Assembly: GCA_029563075.1 (NCBI GenBank)
Contig: JAKQTN010000077.1
Coordinates: forward strand, 115,824 to 179,823
DNA: 64,000 bases
Origin: Pseudomonadota bacterium
GTDB lineage: Bacteria; Pseudomonadota; Gammaproteobacteria; Burkholderiales; Methylophilaceae
Reading direction: 5' to 3'
This document shows, in pieces, positions 57,101-63,871 of this stretch (the stretch's first letter is position 1; every line of letters starts with the position of its first letter). The position numbers were made by a program, and so were the translations under genes. Below the pieces are notes generated by a model. It was given only the letters and a program-made list of their open reading frames with translations. It had not been told where the DNA came from and searched no databases.

Positions 57101-57284
57101 TGCCTTTGCGGCTGATGATGTAATCTGGCGCGCCGCATTCAATCCGTTTAGGTTCGTTGGTAATATCTACATCTGGCAATAATGTGTAAAGCAATTGCTG
57201 CAAATCACCACGATAACTATGCTCCGTGGCATTGCCAGCTTGAAAGCGCTGATTGACGATGCCGATGTATTGTTGAATATTCAT
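54117..57284 (-). CDS. single-chain restriction-modification enzyme (type IIG / ISP-like)
   Basis: A 1055-residue defence enzyme combining cutting, methylation and target recognition. The N-terminus carries a PD-(D/E)xK nuclease (GAPDYII about 53, IEAK about 70). The middle is a gamma-class adenine methylase with motif I LDPAAGTGTFL (about 387) and motif IV GNPPYSVS (about 510). The last 350 residues are a recognition region ending with WNFYIGGYQPAQKWLKDRKGR, as in type ISP enzymes. No helicase domain is present, so it fits type IIG more than type ISP. It stands alone between uup and tRNA-Arg. The recognition sequence is unknown. Confidence 0.9.
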   Translation of the reverse strand: MNIQQYIGIVNQRFQAGNATEHSYRGDLQQLLYTLLPDVDITNEPKRIECGAPDYIISRKGKDIPIGYIEAKDVGVELGSKLHKEQFDRYKAALDNLIITDYLQFHFYRQGLLVASCEIGELSSGKVSANPHKFDEFTNLIKDFALVITQSIKSPSKLAGMMAAKARLMANVIYQALQEDDKVEANSELQGQREAFKTILIHDIDNAQFADIYAQTIAYGLFAARYHDPTLPTFSREEAATLIPKSNPFLRRLFQTVAGYTLDDSVGNRMLWIVEELVQVFLAADVAKIMQSFGKATRQQDPIVHFYETFLAEYDPKLRKARGVWYTPEPVVNFIVRAVDDILKTRFNLPQGLADTSKITREIESIEPGSKGKTVKKKKEFHRVQILDPAAGTGTFLAKTVEHIYENNFVDKKGVWPSYVREHLIPRLNGFELLMTSYAMAHLKLDMLLTETGYKTDQTSERLRIYLTNSLEEHHPDTGTLFASWLSSEANEANHIKRDAPVMVVMGNPPYSVSSSNKSDWIQDLLKDYKKDLNERNIQPLSDDYIKFIRFGQHFIDKNGEGVLAYISNNSFIDGLIHRQMRKNLLESFDEIYILDLHGNAKKKEIAPDGSKDENVFDIMQGVSINLFVKTGKKAKNALGKVFHYELHGKREAKYDAMNDSGLKTLPWQEITYKAPKYLFIQKDAKVEQVYIQGFSINDLFPVNSSGIKTHRDHFVIDIDIEKLSKRIQRFYDLSVNDDEIRSEMDLKDSPDFQISLVRKLKAYDANSIKTVTYRPFDNQAIYYDTSLIDRNRYKVMRHMLAGENLGLITARSNKPQTCDHFFITNCMSEIKSGESTVLSALFPLYTYPDSTDLLAETTRTPNLNMQIVNTIAQGLGLTFTPEKTDAANTFAPIYLLDYIYAVLHSPSYRETYKEFLKIDFPRVPYPKDAATFWQLVNLGGELRKTHLLEACHESRMDIGLQGSVVKYPISGSNVIGKLKYEAGKVYINETQYFENVPTLAWNFYIGGYQPAQKWLKDRKGRALSFEDIAHYQNIIAALTKTHALMQAIDKINIV

Positions 57285-57381
57285 TATTAGTTAAATCTTA
57301 CCATTAAGCACATGGCATCCAACAATCTAAAGTGCGCGTTTTTTAATGCAGGCTAAAACTGGCTGAAATTGAACTAAATTT

Positions 57382-57457
57382 TGGCGCCCCCGACACGAAT
57401 CGAACGTGTGACCCTCCCCTTAGGAGGGGGATGCTCTATCCACTGAGCTACGGGGGC
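57382..57457 (-). tRNA. tRNA-Arg (anticodon CCT)
   Basis: Complete cloverleaf on the minus strand: acceptor GCCCCCG/CGGGGGC, D arm GCTC..GAGC, anticodon stem TCCCC/GGGGA with loop CTCCTAA (anticodon CCT), T arm ACACG TTCGAAT CGTGT, discriminator G and an encoded CCA. It reads the rare AGG codon. Confidence 0.97.
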
Positions 57458-57465
57458 GTTTTGTT

Positions 57466-57493
57466 AAGCTAGCATTTTCTCATAATTATTCAA
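57466..57493 (-). promoter_or_regulatory. probable sigma70 promoter of tRNA-Arg
   Basis: On the minus strand, TTGAAT and TAGCTT are separated by 16 bases, with the -10-like hexamer ending 8 bases before the tRNA 5' end. Spacing is right for a sigma70 promoter; the -10 match is imperfect. Confidence 0.45.
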
Positions 57494-57577
57494 TTTGTTT
57501 TCCTGTTAGAATCCATTTTCTTATTTGAAAACTATTTAATAGTTTCGTTACTCTAAGTTTTAGTTATTGAAAATTGC

Positions 57578-58123
57578 ATGTTAATGAAATTAACTTTTTA
57601 TAGTGTCATTTTACTGATTGCTTTTTTGGGATTCAGGAGCATTAGCATGGCAGGTACTACACCAAGAATTGGCGATAAAGCACCAGACTTTAATTTACCT
57701 GATGCTAAGGGAGAAATGCTGAGTTTAGCCAGCTTGCGAGGCAATTGGCTGGTACTTTATTTTTACCCGAAAGATGACACACCAGGCTGCACTAAGGAAG
57801 CCTGCAGCTTTAGGGATGATTTACATGCACTTGAAAAACTGGGCGCAAAAGTGGTTGGCGTGAGCGTGGATGACAGCAGTTCGCATGCCGAATTTGCCAA
57901 AAAATATCATCTGCCATTTCCCTTGCTAAGCGATAAAAATGGCGCAGTGGCCAGTAAATACGGGGCGCTCACCAATCTTGGCCTTGTTAAAATAGCCAAG
58001 CGCTACACGTTCCTGATTGACCCTGACGGCGTTTTGAGAAAAAGTTATTTGAGCGTGGATACATCGCGCCATTCTCAAGAAATCATTGACGATTTAAGTG
58101 CCCTGCAACAGATTAAATCTTAA
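57578..58123 (+). CDS. BCP-type peroxiredoxin with N-terminal signal/anchor
   Basis: Thioredoxin-dependent peroxidase of the bacterioferritin-comigratory (PrxQ) class, 181 residues. The catalytic segment FYPKDDTPGCTKEACSF holds the peroxidatic Cys (about 71) and resolving Cys (about 76). Unlike cytosolic Bcp it starts with a hydrophobic segment (about 7-20), suggesting export to the periplasm or membrane anchoring. Starts at 57578 or 57584 are both possible; neither has a strong ribosome site. It is followed at 13 bases by a small lipoprotein gene. Confidence 0.92.
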   Translation: MLMKLTFYSVILLIAFLGFRSISMAGTTPRIGDKAPDFNLPDAKGEMLSLASLRGNWLVLYFYPKDDTPGCTKEACSFRDDLHALEKLGAKVVGVSVDDSSSHAEFAKKYHLPFPLLSDKNGAVASKYGALTNLGLVKIAKRYTFLIDPDGVLRKSYLSVDTSRHSQEIIDDLSALQQIKS

Positions 58124-58136
58124 CAAGGGGCGCATA

Positions 58137-58376
58137 ATGACTAAGGTTTTTTTACTGTTATTCATGCCTGTTTTTATGGCGGGTTGCGCCAGTCAAACAC
58201 AGCTGGCCAAACTGGAATCACACGAGTGGACAGAGCTCACCTGCAGTGGATTTTTAACCTGGAATGATTGTAGACAACAGGCGCGCGCTATTTGCCCCAA
58301 TGGGTTTTACATGGCAGATCAATTTGAAAACTACGCTGTTCAACGCCGGGTTGTGAGCATAGCATGTAAAAAATGA
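58137..58376 (+). CDS. small lipoprotein, unknown function
   Basis: Protein of 79 residues: a short signal peptide ending in a lipobox (VFMAGC, lipidated Cys about 17), then a small domain with three further Cys (LTCSG, WNDCRQQARAICPNG, SIACKK) that may form disulfides. AAGGGG precedes the ATG at 58137 and decides the start over a longer upstream frame. Co-transcribed with the peroxiredoxin. I do not recognise the family beyond a generic small outer-membrane lipoprotein. Confidence 0.75.
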   Translation: MTKVFLLLFMPVFMAGCASQTQLAKLESHEWTELTCSGFLTWNDCRQQARAICPNGFYMADQFENYAVQRRVVSIACKK

Positions 58377-58432
58377 TGCTCCAGAGGCCGCATGGATATT
58401 GGTTTGCAGGGCATCTGTTTTTTAGAAGAATT

Positions 58433-58490
58433 TGGTGCCCGGGGCCGGAATCGAACCGGCACGACCGTAAAGTCGAGAGATTTTAAGTCT
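58433..58490 (-). pseudogene. 3' fragment of tRNA-Leu (TAA), probable island attachment site
   Basis: On the minus strand the sequence reads as the 3' part of tRNA-Leu(TAA): AGA CTTAAAA TCTCTCG (anticodon arm), variable arm, T arm GCCGG TTCGATT CCGGC, CCCGGGC and an encoded CCA. The acceptor 5' strand, D arm and most of the anticodon stem 5' strand are absent; the next bases are unrelated. Such 3' fragments mark the distal att site of elements integrated in tRNA genes. The host side is then to the left and the island to the right. Confidence 0.85.
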
Positions 58491-58583
58491 GTTTATAACT
58501 TTCATTATATGGCTGAAACCCGCATTCTGAAGCCATTCATGCATGACAGCATATGCCATTAAAGCACTCCCTGTATCACCTCA

Positions 58584-58602
58584 ATGGTACAAAAATGGTA
58601 CA
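58584..58602. repeat. direct repeat ATGGTACA x2, 11-bp period
   Basis: Two exact copies of ATGGTACA separated by AAA, about one helical turn apart, lying between the two tRNA fragments. Such phased repeats beside an att core can be integrase or excisionase arm sites; this is inference. The remaining bases of 58377-58641 show nothing else recognisable. Confidence 0.5.
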
Positions 58603-58629
58603 TCTATCTCATAAAAAACTCATCCGCAT

Positions 58630-58683
58630 AGCAACGGACTGTTAATCCGTGTGTCCCTGGTTCGAGCCCAGGTCGAGGAGCCA
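58630..58683 (+). pseudogene. 3' fragment of tRNA-Asn (GTT), probable att core of the recombinase element
   Basis: From AGCAACGG onward the plus strand matches the 3' part of tRNA-Asn(GTT): anticodon arm ACGGACTGTTAATCCGT, T arm CCTGG TTCGAGC CCAGG, acceptor 3' strand TCGAGGA, G and CCA. The acceptor 5' strand and D arm are absent, so it cannot be a working tRNA. The antisense strand encodes the recombinase C-terminus, and the recombinase stop codon falls in the anticodon loop. Confidence 0.88.
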
Positions 58684-60004
58684 ATTCGATACAAAAGTGG
58701 GCACTCTTAAATCAGTGCCCTTTTTTGTGTCCATAATTGCACCAGCAAGAGCCGCGTAGCTACCTGTTATCTCTGCTTCTTTGCCATCAACCCTAATCTC
58801 TTTGACCAGTACTTTTAAGTAATCTTTACCAAATTTTGAATCACGATCTAATAGTTTGGATCTAAGTACTTTTGAGAAGGCGTTAATGTTCTCAGGCTTC
58901 AGCAAATCACTCGGCATATCTTGCTTGCGTTTCAAGCCAGCAATTTCAAGCAATACATCTTGCCGCCTAGCTTGCAATTTATGCGAACGATGCTGCAATG
59001 TGTCATCCATCGGCAAATAACCTTTCTCAACCGCTTCAAACAGCCTTTCTGAGCTTTGCTTAAGCGTTTCCAGCTCTTTTTGCAGAGGTTTAAGTTTCGA
59101 TGACTGATCTTTTTGTGCGAGTTGCTGCCGTTTGCGCATTTCATGCATCATCGTGGAAACACGCTCGGGCGCAAAAACCTTGTCGGCCAGAGTGGTGAGC
59201 ACCAGTTCATCCATCTTCTGCATTGGCAGCGTTGGTGCAGTGCATAGGTCGTTGCCTTTGCCTATTCGCGTATTGCACTTGTAATATCGGTATTTACCGC
59301 CTTTGCCCGTCACTGTCGTTAAACCAGCACCACAACGACCGCATTTCAAAAGACCAGTGAGTAAAGTGGGAGAGTTGACTAATCTTGGCGGCACTTTTTC
59401 GGGAGCACGCTCCGCACGGCGGACGCGTGCATCCTCAAAAGTGGCCGCTTCGATAAAAGCAGGTATCTCGACTTTGATCCACTCGGATTGCGGTTTGAGA
59501 CGCTTAGCTTTGTTGTCGACTTTGTTGAAATAGTATTCGCCAGTATAGGCACGGTTATTCAGTACTTCATGCACCCTGCTTCTATTCCATTGCTGCGCTC
59601 TTAACGGGATATTTTTTGCATTCAAATAGGTGGCAATGTCTTTGGTCCCCATCGAGCCTTTTTCATTGCCGTAAAGATACAAATCGAAGATGCGTTTAAC
59701 GATGGTAGATTCAACAGGATCAACTTCCAAGCGTCTTTTTTTCTTGCCCTTGCTGCCCATGATATCGACTTCAACGGCGCGGTAGCCGTAAGGCGGCTTT
59801 GAGCCATTCATATAGCCACGTCTTGCATTCTCTTTCATGGCGCGAAGGGTATGCTTGCCATTCTCTTTGCTTTGGTATTCATCAAACAAGCTGAATATCT
59901 TGCTTGCCATTTCACCCGCAGGATCATCACTGGTGATCTGCGTGATTGAGATCAGTTTACAATTGGCGCGTTTAAGTCTGCGTTCATAATTCAGGAACTC
60001 AAAC
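58642..60004 (-). pseudogene. large serine recombinase, catalytic N-terminus lost at an IS
   Basis: About 450 codons of a large serine recombinase. Present are the end of the resolvase domain (SITQITSDDPAGEM..IFSLFDEYQSKENGKHT), the recombinase domain (GSKPPYGYRAVEV), a zinc ribbon (KCGRCGAGL..YKCNT), a coiled coil and a C-terminal end WLLDLGSNQGHTD. The first 120 or so residues with the catalytic serine are missing: the frame runs into the IS3 end at 60004. The last 13 residues are read from the antisense of the tRNA-Asn fragment. It cannot act as a recombinase in this form. Confidence 0.88.
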
Positions 60005-60068
60005 TGTAATGGTCTAATAAAATGCAACACCAGTTAAGAGATTATAATCACTTAACGGAGCATTAAAA

Positions 60069-60386
60069 ATGACTAAAACTAGAAATCAATTTACGACAGA
60101 ATTTAAGCAAGAATGCGTTCACTTAGTTCTCAATCAAAGTTACAGTGTTGTACAAGCAGCCAAAGCCATGCACGTGGGACAGTCTTCACTACAGCGTTGG
60201 TTAAGGCAATATCGCCAAGAAGTAAAAGGCATCACCCCTCAAGCACGTGCAATATCCCCTGAGCAGCAGCGCATCCAAGCCCTTGAAGCGCAAATCAGAC
60301 AACTCAAGCGCGATAATGATTTATTAAAAAAAGCGTCGGCCTTCTTCGCCATCGAAATGCAAGCGAACAACAAATCGTCGCAGTAA
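60069..60386 (+). CDS. IS3-family transposase OrfA
   Basis: Protein of 105 residues with a helix-turn-helix (FKQECVHLVLNQSYSVVQAAKAMHVGQSSLQRWLRQ) and a C-terminal leucine-zipper-like helix (ALEAQIRQLKRDNDLLKKA). It binds the IS ends. The A7G slippery run lies at the LLKKA codons, so -1 frameshifting would give the OrfAB transposase. Confidence 0.93.
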   Translation: MTKTRNQFTTEFKQECVHLVLNQSYSVVQAAKAMHVGQSSLQRWLRQYRQEVKGITPQARAISPEQQRIQALEAQIRQLKRDNDLLKKASAFFAIEMQANNKSSQ

Positions 60387-60388
60387 AG

Positions 60389-61225
60389 TTGAAGAAGGCT
60401 GGATTTAAAGTTACCGAAGTCTGCAAGCAACTCTCGCTGGACCGAAGCCGCTACTATCGCAAGCTTGTACAAAAGCCCATTGATGTCGAAATGGTCAAGC
60501 TTAAAGTGGCAGCGCGGCAAATACATTCCGAGATGCATGCGACTTATGGTAGCCGCAGAATGCGTGCTGAGCTCAACGCACAAGGCTTTACGGTTGGGCG
60601 CTATAAAGTACGCAGTCTAATGCGCACTTTATCGCTGAAAGCCAAGCGACCTAAACAGCATCGCTATCCTGTTGCAGGTAAGCCTGGTGCTGTTGCACCT
60701 AATGCACTCAATCGGCAGTTTAATCCACCCGTAGCTAACATCAACTGGACAGGTGATATTACTTACATCCGCACCAGTCAAGGCTGGTTATATTTAGCCA
60801 TCGTACTGGATTTGTACTCAAGACGTGTGGTAAGTTGGGCTTTTTCCAATCAACCTAATAGCGAGTTAAGTGTGCGCGCATTAGAAGTGGCTGTGCAACA
60901 TCGCAGACCAAGCCAATCGGTATTATTTCATTCTGATCAGGGTGTGCAATATGCCAGTGATACCTTTAGGAATGCGCTGAGTAAACATAACATTACCGCT
61001 AGCATGAGTCGACGTGGTAACTGCCATGATAATGCAGTCACAGAACGATTCTTTAGAAGTTTGAAATCAGAAAGGGTGAACTATCGACAATATAAAACAC
61101 GAGATGAGGCGATGAAAGATATTGCTGAATACATTGAGCCGTTTTACAATCAAAGACGGCGGCACTCTACTTTAGGCAATTTATCGCCCGCAGAGTACGA
61201 GCAAAAGTATCAACAAAAACCTTAG
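60389..61225 (+). CDS. IS3-family transposase OrfB (DDE integrase)
   Basis: Catalytic transposase part of 278 residues. An N-terminal HTH_21-like region is followed by an rve integrase core with the acidic triad in TGDITY, FHSDQGVQYAS and NAVTERFFRSLK. The frame is open upstream to the orfA slippery site, so the true product is probably an OrfAB fusion. All catalytic residues are present; the element may be active. Confidence 0.94.
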   Translation: MKKAGFKVTEVCKQLSLDRSRYYRKLVQKPIDVEMVKLKVAARQIHSEMHATYGSRRMRAELNAQGFTVGRYKVRSLMRTLSLKAKRPKQHRYPVAGKPGAVAPNALNRQFNPPVANINWTGDITYIRTSQGWLYLAIVLDLYSRRVVSWAFSNQPNSELSVRALEVAVQHRRPSQSVLFHSDQGVQYASDTFRNALSKHNITASMSRRGNCHDNAVTERFFRSLKSERVNYRQYKTRDEAMKDIAEYIEPFYNQRRRHSTLGNLSPAEYEQKYQQKP

Positions 61226-61249
61226 CTAGTGTGGCAGATTGTTAGACCA

Positions 61250-62215
61250 TTACACTGGCTCAAGAAGCGATACAAGGACTGCATATTCACAACTCTTCTC
61301 ATTACGGTCTTTGTCGAGCTCTTTAAGAAAATCTTCGTTCCTCTTTTTGGTGGCTGTTTCATCACTCTCGTTCTTCATCTCGAACATAATCGAAACAATC
61401 TCAGTGCCAGATTCATCAGAGTCACGAAAGATGTAGTCACCCTTGCTACCATTACGCACGTCGTTGTCCTTCTCGAAATACGCTTTCGGAAACGCCATTG
61501 CTCGAATGCGGTTGAACTCGGTCTCGCAGTGCTGTTCAAGGGTTTCGCCAACCATCTTAGTTGACAGGCGAGCCTTCAAGTCTTTAAGGCGCTCAATTGC
61601 GTCATCGCGTTCCTTGATCCGCGTCTCGTAATTGTCTTTGATCGACTGCTCGGAAAGCCGCTTCTCAAGTTCCGCACGAGCAAGGCTATTCTTCAGCTCA
61701 TCTCGTTCTTTCTCGACTGTACTGACTGCTTCGGTGATTGCTAGCTTTTGAGCGACCTCAACTGTATCGAGCTTAGATTTTAAGCCTTGGATCTCAGCAT
61801 CCTTCGTAGCGGCGGCTTTTTGCAATTCGCTTACACGCTTCACCTCGGCCAGCTCGGAAGCTGCTACTTTGTCTTGCTTCGTCTGTGCAAGTTCGTTGGC
61901 TAATCTGTCACGTTCTTTTTCTACGGCGCTTAAGGCTTCGCTAACGGCAAGCTTCCGCGCGACCTCACCAGCATCAAGCTTAGCCTTAAGTTCCTGAATT
62001 TCGGTGTCTTTGACCGCAGCAGCCATCTGCAATTCGCTTGCGGCCTTAGTAGTGGCGAGCTCGACGGCATTCTGCTTGTCCTGCTCGGCAAGCACAAGTC
62101 GCTCGTGCAACTGCTGCTCGAAGTCGCTGTCACGAACCTGATTAAGGATGTCCTCGTACCCAGCCTCGTCAATTTTGAAAGCTTTTCCGCAATGCGGACA
62201 GACGATCTCATGCAT
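61250..62215 (-). pseudogene. DUF2130 coiled-coil protein, C-terminus truncated by IS3
   Basis: About 321 codons of a DUF2130 protein: an N-terminal zinc-finger-like CPHCGKAF, a long coiled coil (about 30-190), and the family core CETEFNRIRAMAFPKAYFEKDNDV..FEMKNESDETATKKRNEDFLKELDKDRNEK. The frame continues as CEYAVLVSLLEP and stops in the IS3 terminal repeat, losing the last 100 or more residues of a family usually above 400. GAGAGGG upstream supports the ATG at 62215 rather than a GTG at 62224. The role of DUF2130 is not established; it recurs in mobile regions. Confidence 0.85.
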
Positions 62216-62328
62216 GATTACCACCCTCTCTTTTTGGCCAGTATATGCACAAGCATTTCTGACACGAATGCAATTTTAGACTTTATGAGGCTTTGTACGT
62301 GATTATTTGGAATCCACCCGTTAAAGCA

Positions 62329-62826
62329 CTAGTAATACCGCCTAGACCAACGTCGAGTTGACCTGTAAGATGAAGCTGGCTTAGATATCCTTTTGCAGGT
62401 CATACAAACACGTCCATGGGCTCCTGCACCTTTTGCCAATTCTGAATCAAAGAACTCCTGCAATAGTAATATTTTTTCACATTTGCTGCATACTTTAGAC
62501 TCCCCTGTTGCAAGCCCTTCTGTATGCGCCATGATTTGATCAAGGCTTTTTAATGACTTTTTTTTTGATGCGTCCTCTATTAACTGATACAGACGAGAAG
62601 ACAAAGTCCCCACAGGATCATCACTCAAATTAAAGCGATTGCTACGGAGGAATTTATAACCGTATGACTCGATAATAAATTGCCGTTCTATGTCTGATGC
62701 TTTGTAAAACTGATCGTAATTAGCCGAATTTATTTTTTCACGATTGATAAAATGCTCTGCAAATCCATCGTATTCAATAATTACTCTGACTTGTTTGTCT
62801 TCACCATTGTAAGTTAGAAGAAAGTC
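62329..62826 (-). pseudogene. C-terminal fragment of a large protein with zinc ribbon, 5' end cut by IS
   Basis: The frame is open leftward from the IS boundary at 62826 to the stop at 62329, about 165 codons, with no proper start. It reads DFLLTYNGEDKQVRVIIEYDGFAEHF, then ESYGYKFLRSNRFNLSDDPVGTL, and a zinc ribbon (CSKCEKIL..GRVCMTCK). This resembles the C-terminal end of large island-borne helicase/nuclease-like proteins, where an IIEYDG segment belongs to a restriction-endonuclease-like fold. The rest lies beyond the IS or is lost. Function not assigned. Confidence 0.6.
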
Positions 62827-62855
62827 TGGACTTCACCCGTTTCAGTAGACATTTT

Positions 62856-63665
62856 TCAGTTTCCGTTTTGTAACTGCTCGAACACCATCGGGCTCAGTTG
62901 GTTGAGATGACTGTGCCGACGAATTCTATTATAAAACACCTCGATATATTCAAATATTTCTGATTTAGCCTCCTCTCTTGTTGTATAGATTTTACGTTTA
63001 ATACGCTCTTTCTTTAAATTACTAAAGAATGATTCTGCCACCGCATTATCATAGCAATTACCACGGCGGCTCATGCTTGGCACTAGGTTGTTATCTTTGC
63101 ACCATCTCGCAAAGTCATCACTGCCAAATTGACTGCCTTGATCAGAATGGATAATGACGGGTCGTTTTGGCTTGCGTCGCCATACCGCCATCAATAGCGC
63201 ATCTAATACAATCTCGGTGGCCATCGTCGGTTTCATCGACCAGCCAACGACGTTACGCGAATACAAATCAATGACTACCGCCACATACAACCAGCCTTCA
63301 TACGTGTGAATGTAAGTAATATCAGTCACCCACGCAATATCTGGTTCGCTCACCGTAAATTGCTGTTGTAAGCGATTTGGGCTAGCAATCGCAGGCTTAC
63401 CAGCCTTGTAGCGCGGACGTCTATAGCCGCGTATTGATTGAAGCTTGGCTTGCCGCATCAGTCTTGCAACGCGCTTAACACCACAGTAAATGCCAGCTTC
63501 ACGTAAATCACGGTGAATGCGTGGACTGCCGTAAATGCCATAGCTATCGTCATAAGACTGCTTAATTTCAGCCAGTAGCTTGGTATCCGCTAAAGTACGC
63601 TTAGATTGTGGTTTGGCTTTCCAAGCGTAATAGCCGCTGCGATGCACATTCAATACGCGGCACAT
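62856..63665 (-). CDS. IS3-family transposase OrfB (second element)
   Basis: Integrase-core transposase of 269 residues, with the frame open further upstream through YAFIDQHRAEFRLSS to the frameshift region. The DDE residues lie in VTDITYIHTYEGW, IHSDQGSQFGSDD and NAVAESFFSNLK. A C-terminal RRHSHLNQLSPMVFEQ segment is typical. Only about half identical by eye to the other OrfB in the window, so it is a different IS. Confidence 0.93.
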   Translation of the reverse strand: MCRVLNVHRSGYYAWKAKPQSKRTLADTKLLAEIKQSYDDSYGIYGSPRIHRDLREAGIYCGVKRVARLMRQAKLQSIRGYRRPRYKAGKPAIASPNRLQQQFTVSEPDIAWVTDITYIHTYEGWLYVAVVIDLYSRNVVGWSMKPTMATEIVLDALLMAVWRRKPKRPVIIHSDQGSQFGSDDFARWCKDNNLVPSMSRRGNCYDNAVAESFFSNLKKERIKRKIYTTREEAKSEIFEYIEVFYNRIRRHSHLNQLSPMVFEQLQNGN

Positions 63666-63712
63666 GCTGCTTAATCTAAATTCAGCGCGGTGTTGATCGA
63701 TAAATGCGTACT

Positions 63713-63871
63713 TTAATCTGGGTTGTTTGCAAAGTACGCCGCGGCCTTTTTTAATATATCGCGTTCTTCAGTGGCACGCTTTAATGCGGTATTGAGTCTA
63801 GCGACTTCTTGCTTTAAAGCAAACACGTCTCGACTCACAGCTGGTTGCTTGGCTAAATCCGCGAGCCGTAC
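63713..63871 (-). pseudogene. C-terminal stub of IS3-family OrfA (second element)
   Basis: About 52 codons remain: VRLADLAKQPAVSRDVFALKQEVARLN..RDILKKAAAYFANNPD. A TGA lies directly upstream in frame and no helix-turn-helix is present. The A6G run at 63746-63752 (minus strand) is the expected -1 slippery site into orfB. Without the DNA-binding part this IS copy should not move by itself. Confidence 0.75.

Larger units (their letters stand above)
60005..61254 (+). mobile_element. complete IS3-family insertion sequence (1250 bp)
   Basis: Bounded by imperfect terminal inverted repeats of about 26 bp, both starting TGTAATGGTCTAA. It encodes orfA and orfB in the usual -1 arrangement, with a slippery A7G run at 60326-60333. 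Flanking bases (left AAC, right CTG) show no target duplication. It joins a recombinase lacking its N-terminus to a DUF2130 gene lacking its C-terminus. Confidence 0.9.
62827..63871 (-). mobile_element. IS3-family insertion sequence, 5' (orfA) end missing
   Basis: The 3' end starts at TGGACTTCACCCGTTTC, a typical IS3-family terminus, and is followed by a complete orfB. orfA is only a C-terminal stub, and the other inverted repeat was not found before the sequence becomes AT-rich and unrelated near 63872. This IS is distinct from the 60005-61254 element. Confidence 0.75.

Noticed and set aside
58433..58490. Functional tRNA-Leu
   Set aside because: The acceptor 5' strand and D arm are absent and the anticodon stem has a mismatch where homology ends.
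58630..58683. Functional tRNA-Asn
   Set aside because: Upstream bases do not supply an acceptor strand matching TCGAGGA or a D arm.
60239..60583. Minus-strand open frame across the orfA/orfB junction of the IS
   Set aside because: Antisense of a well-supported transposase, with no family features.
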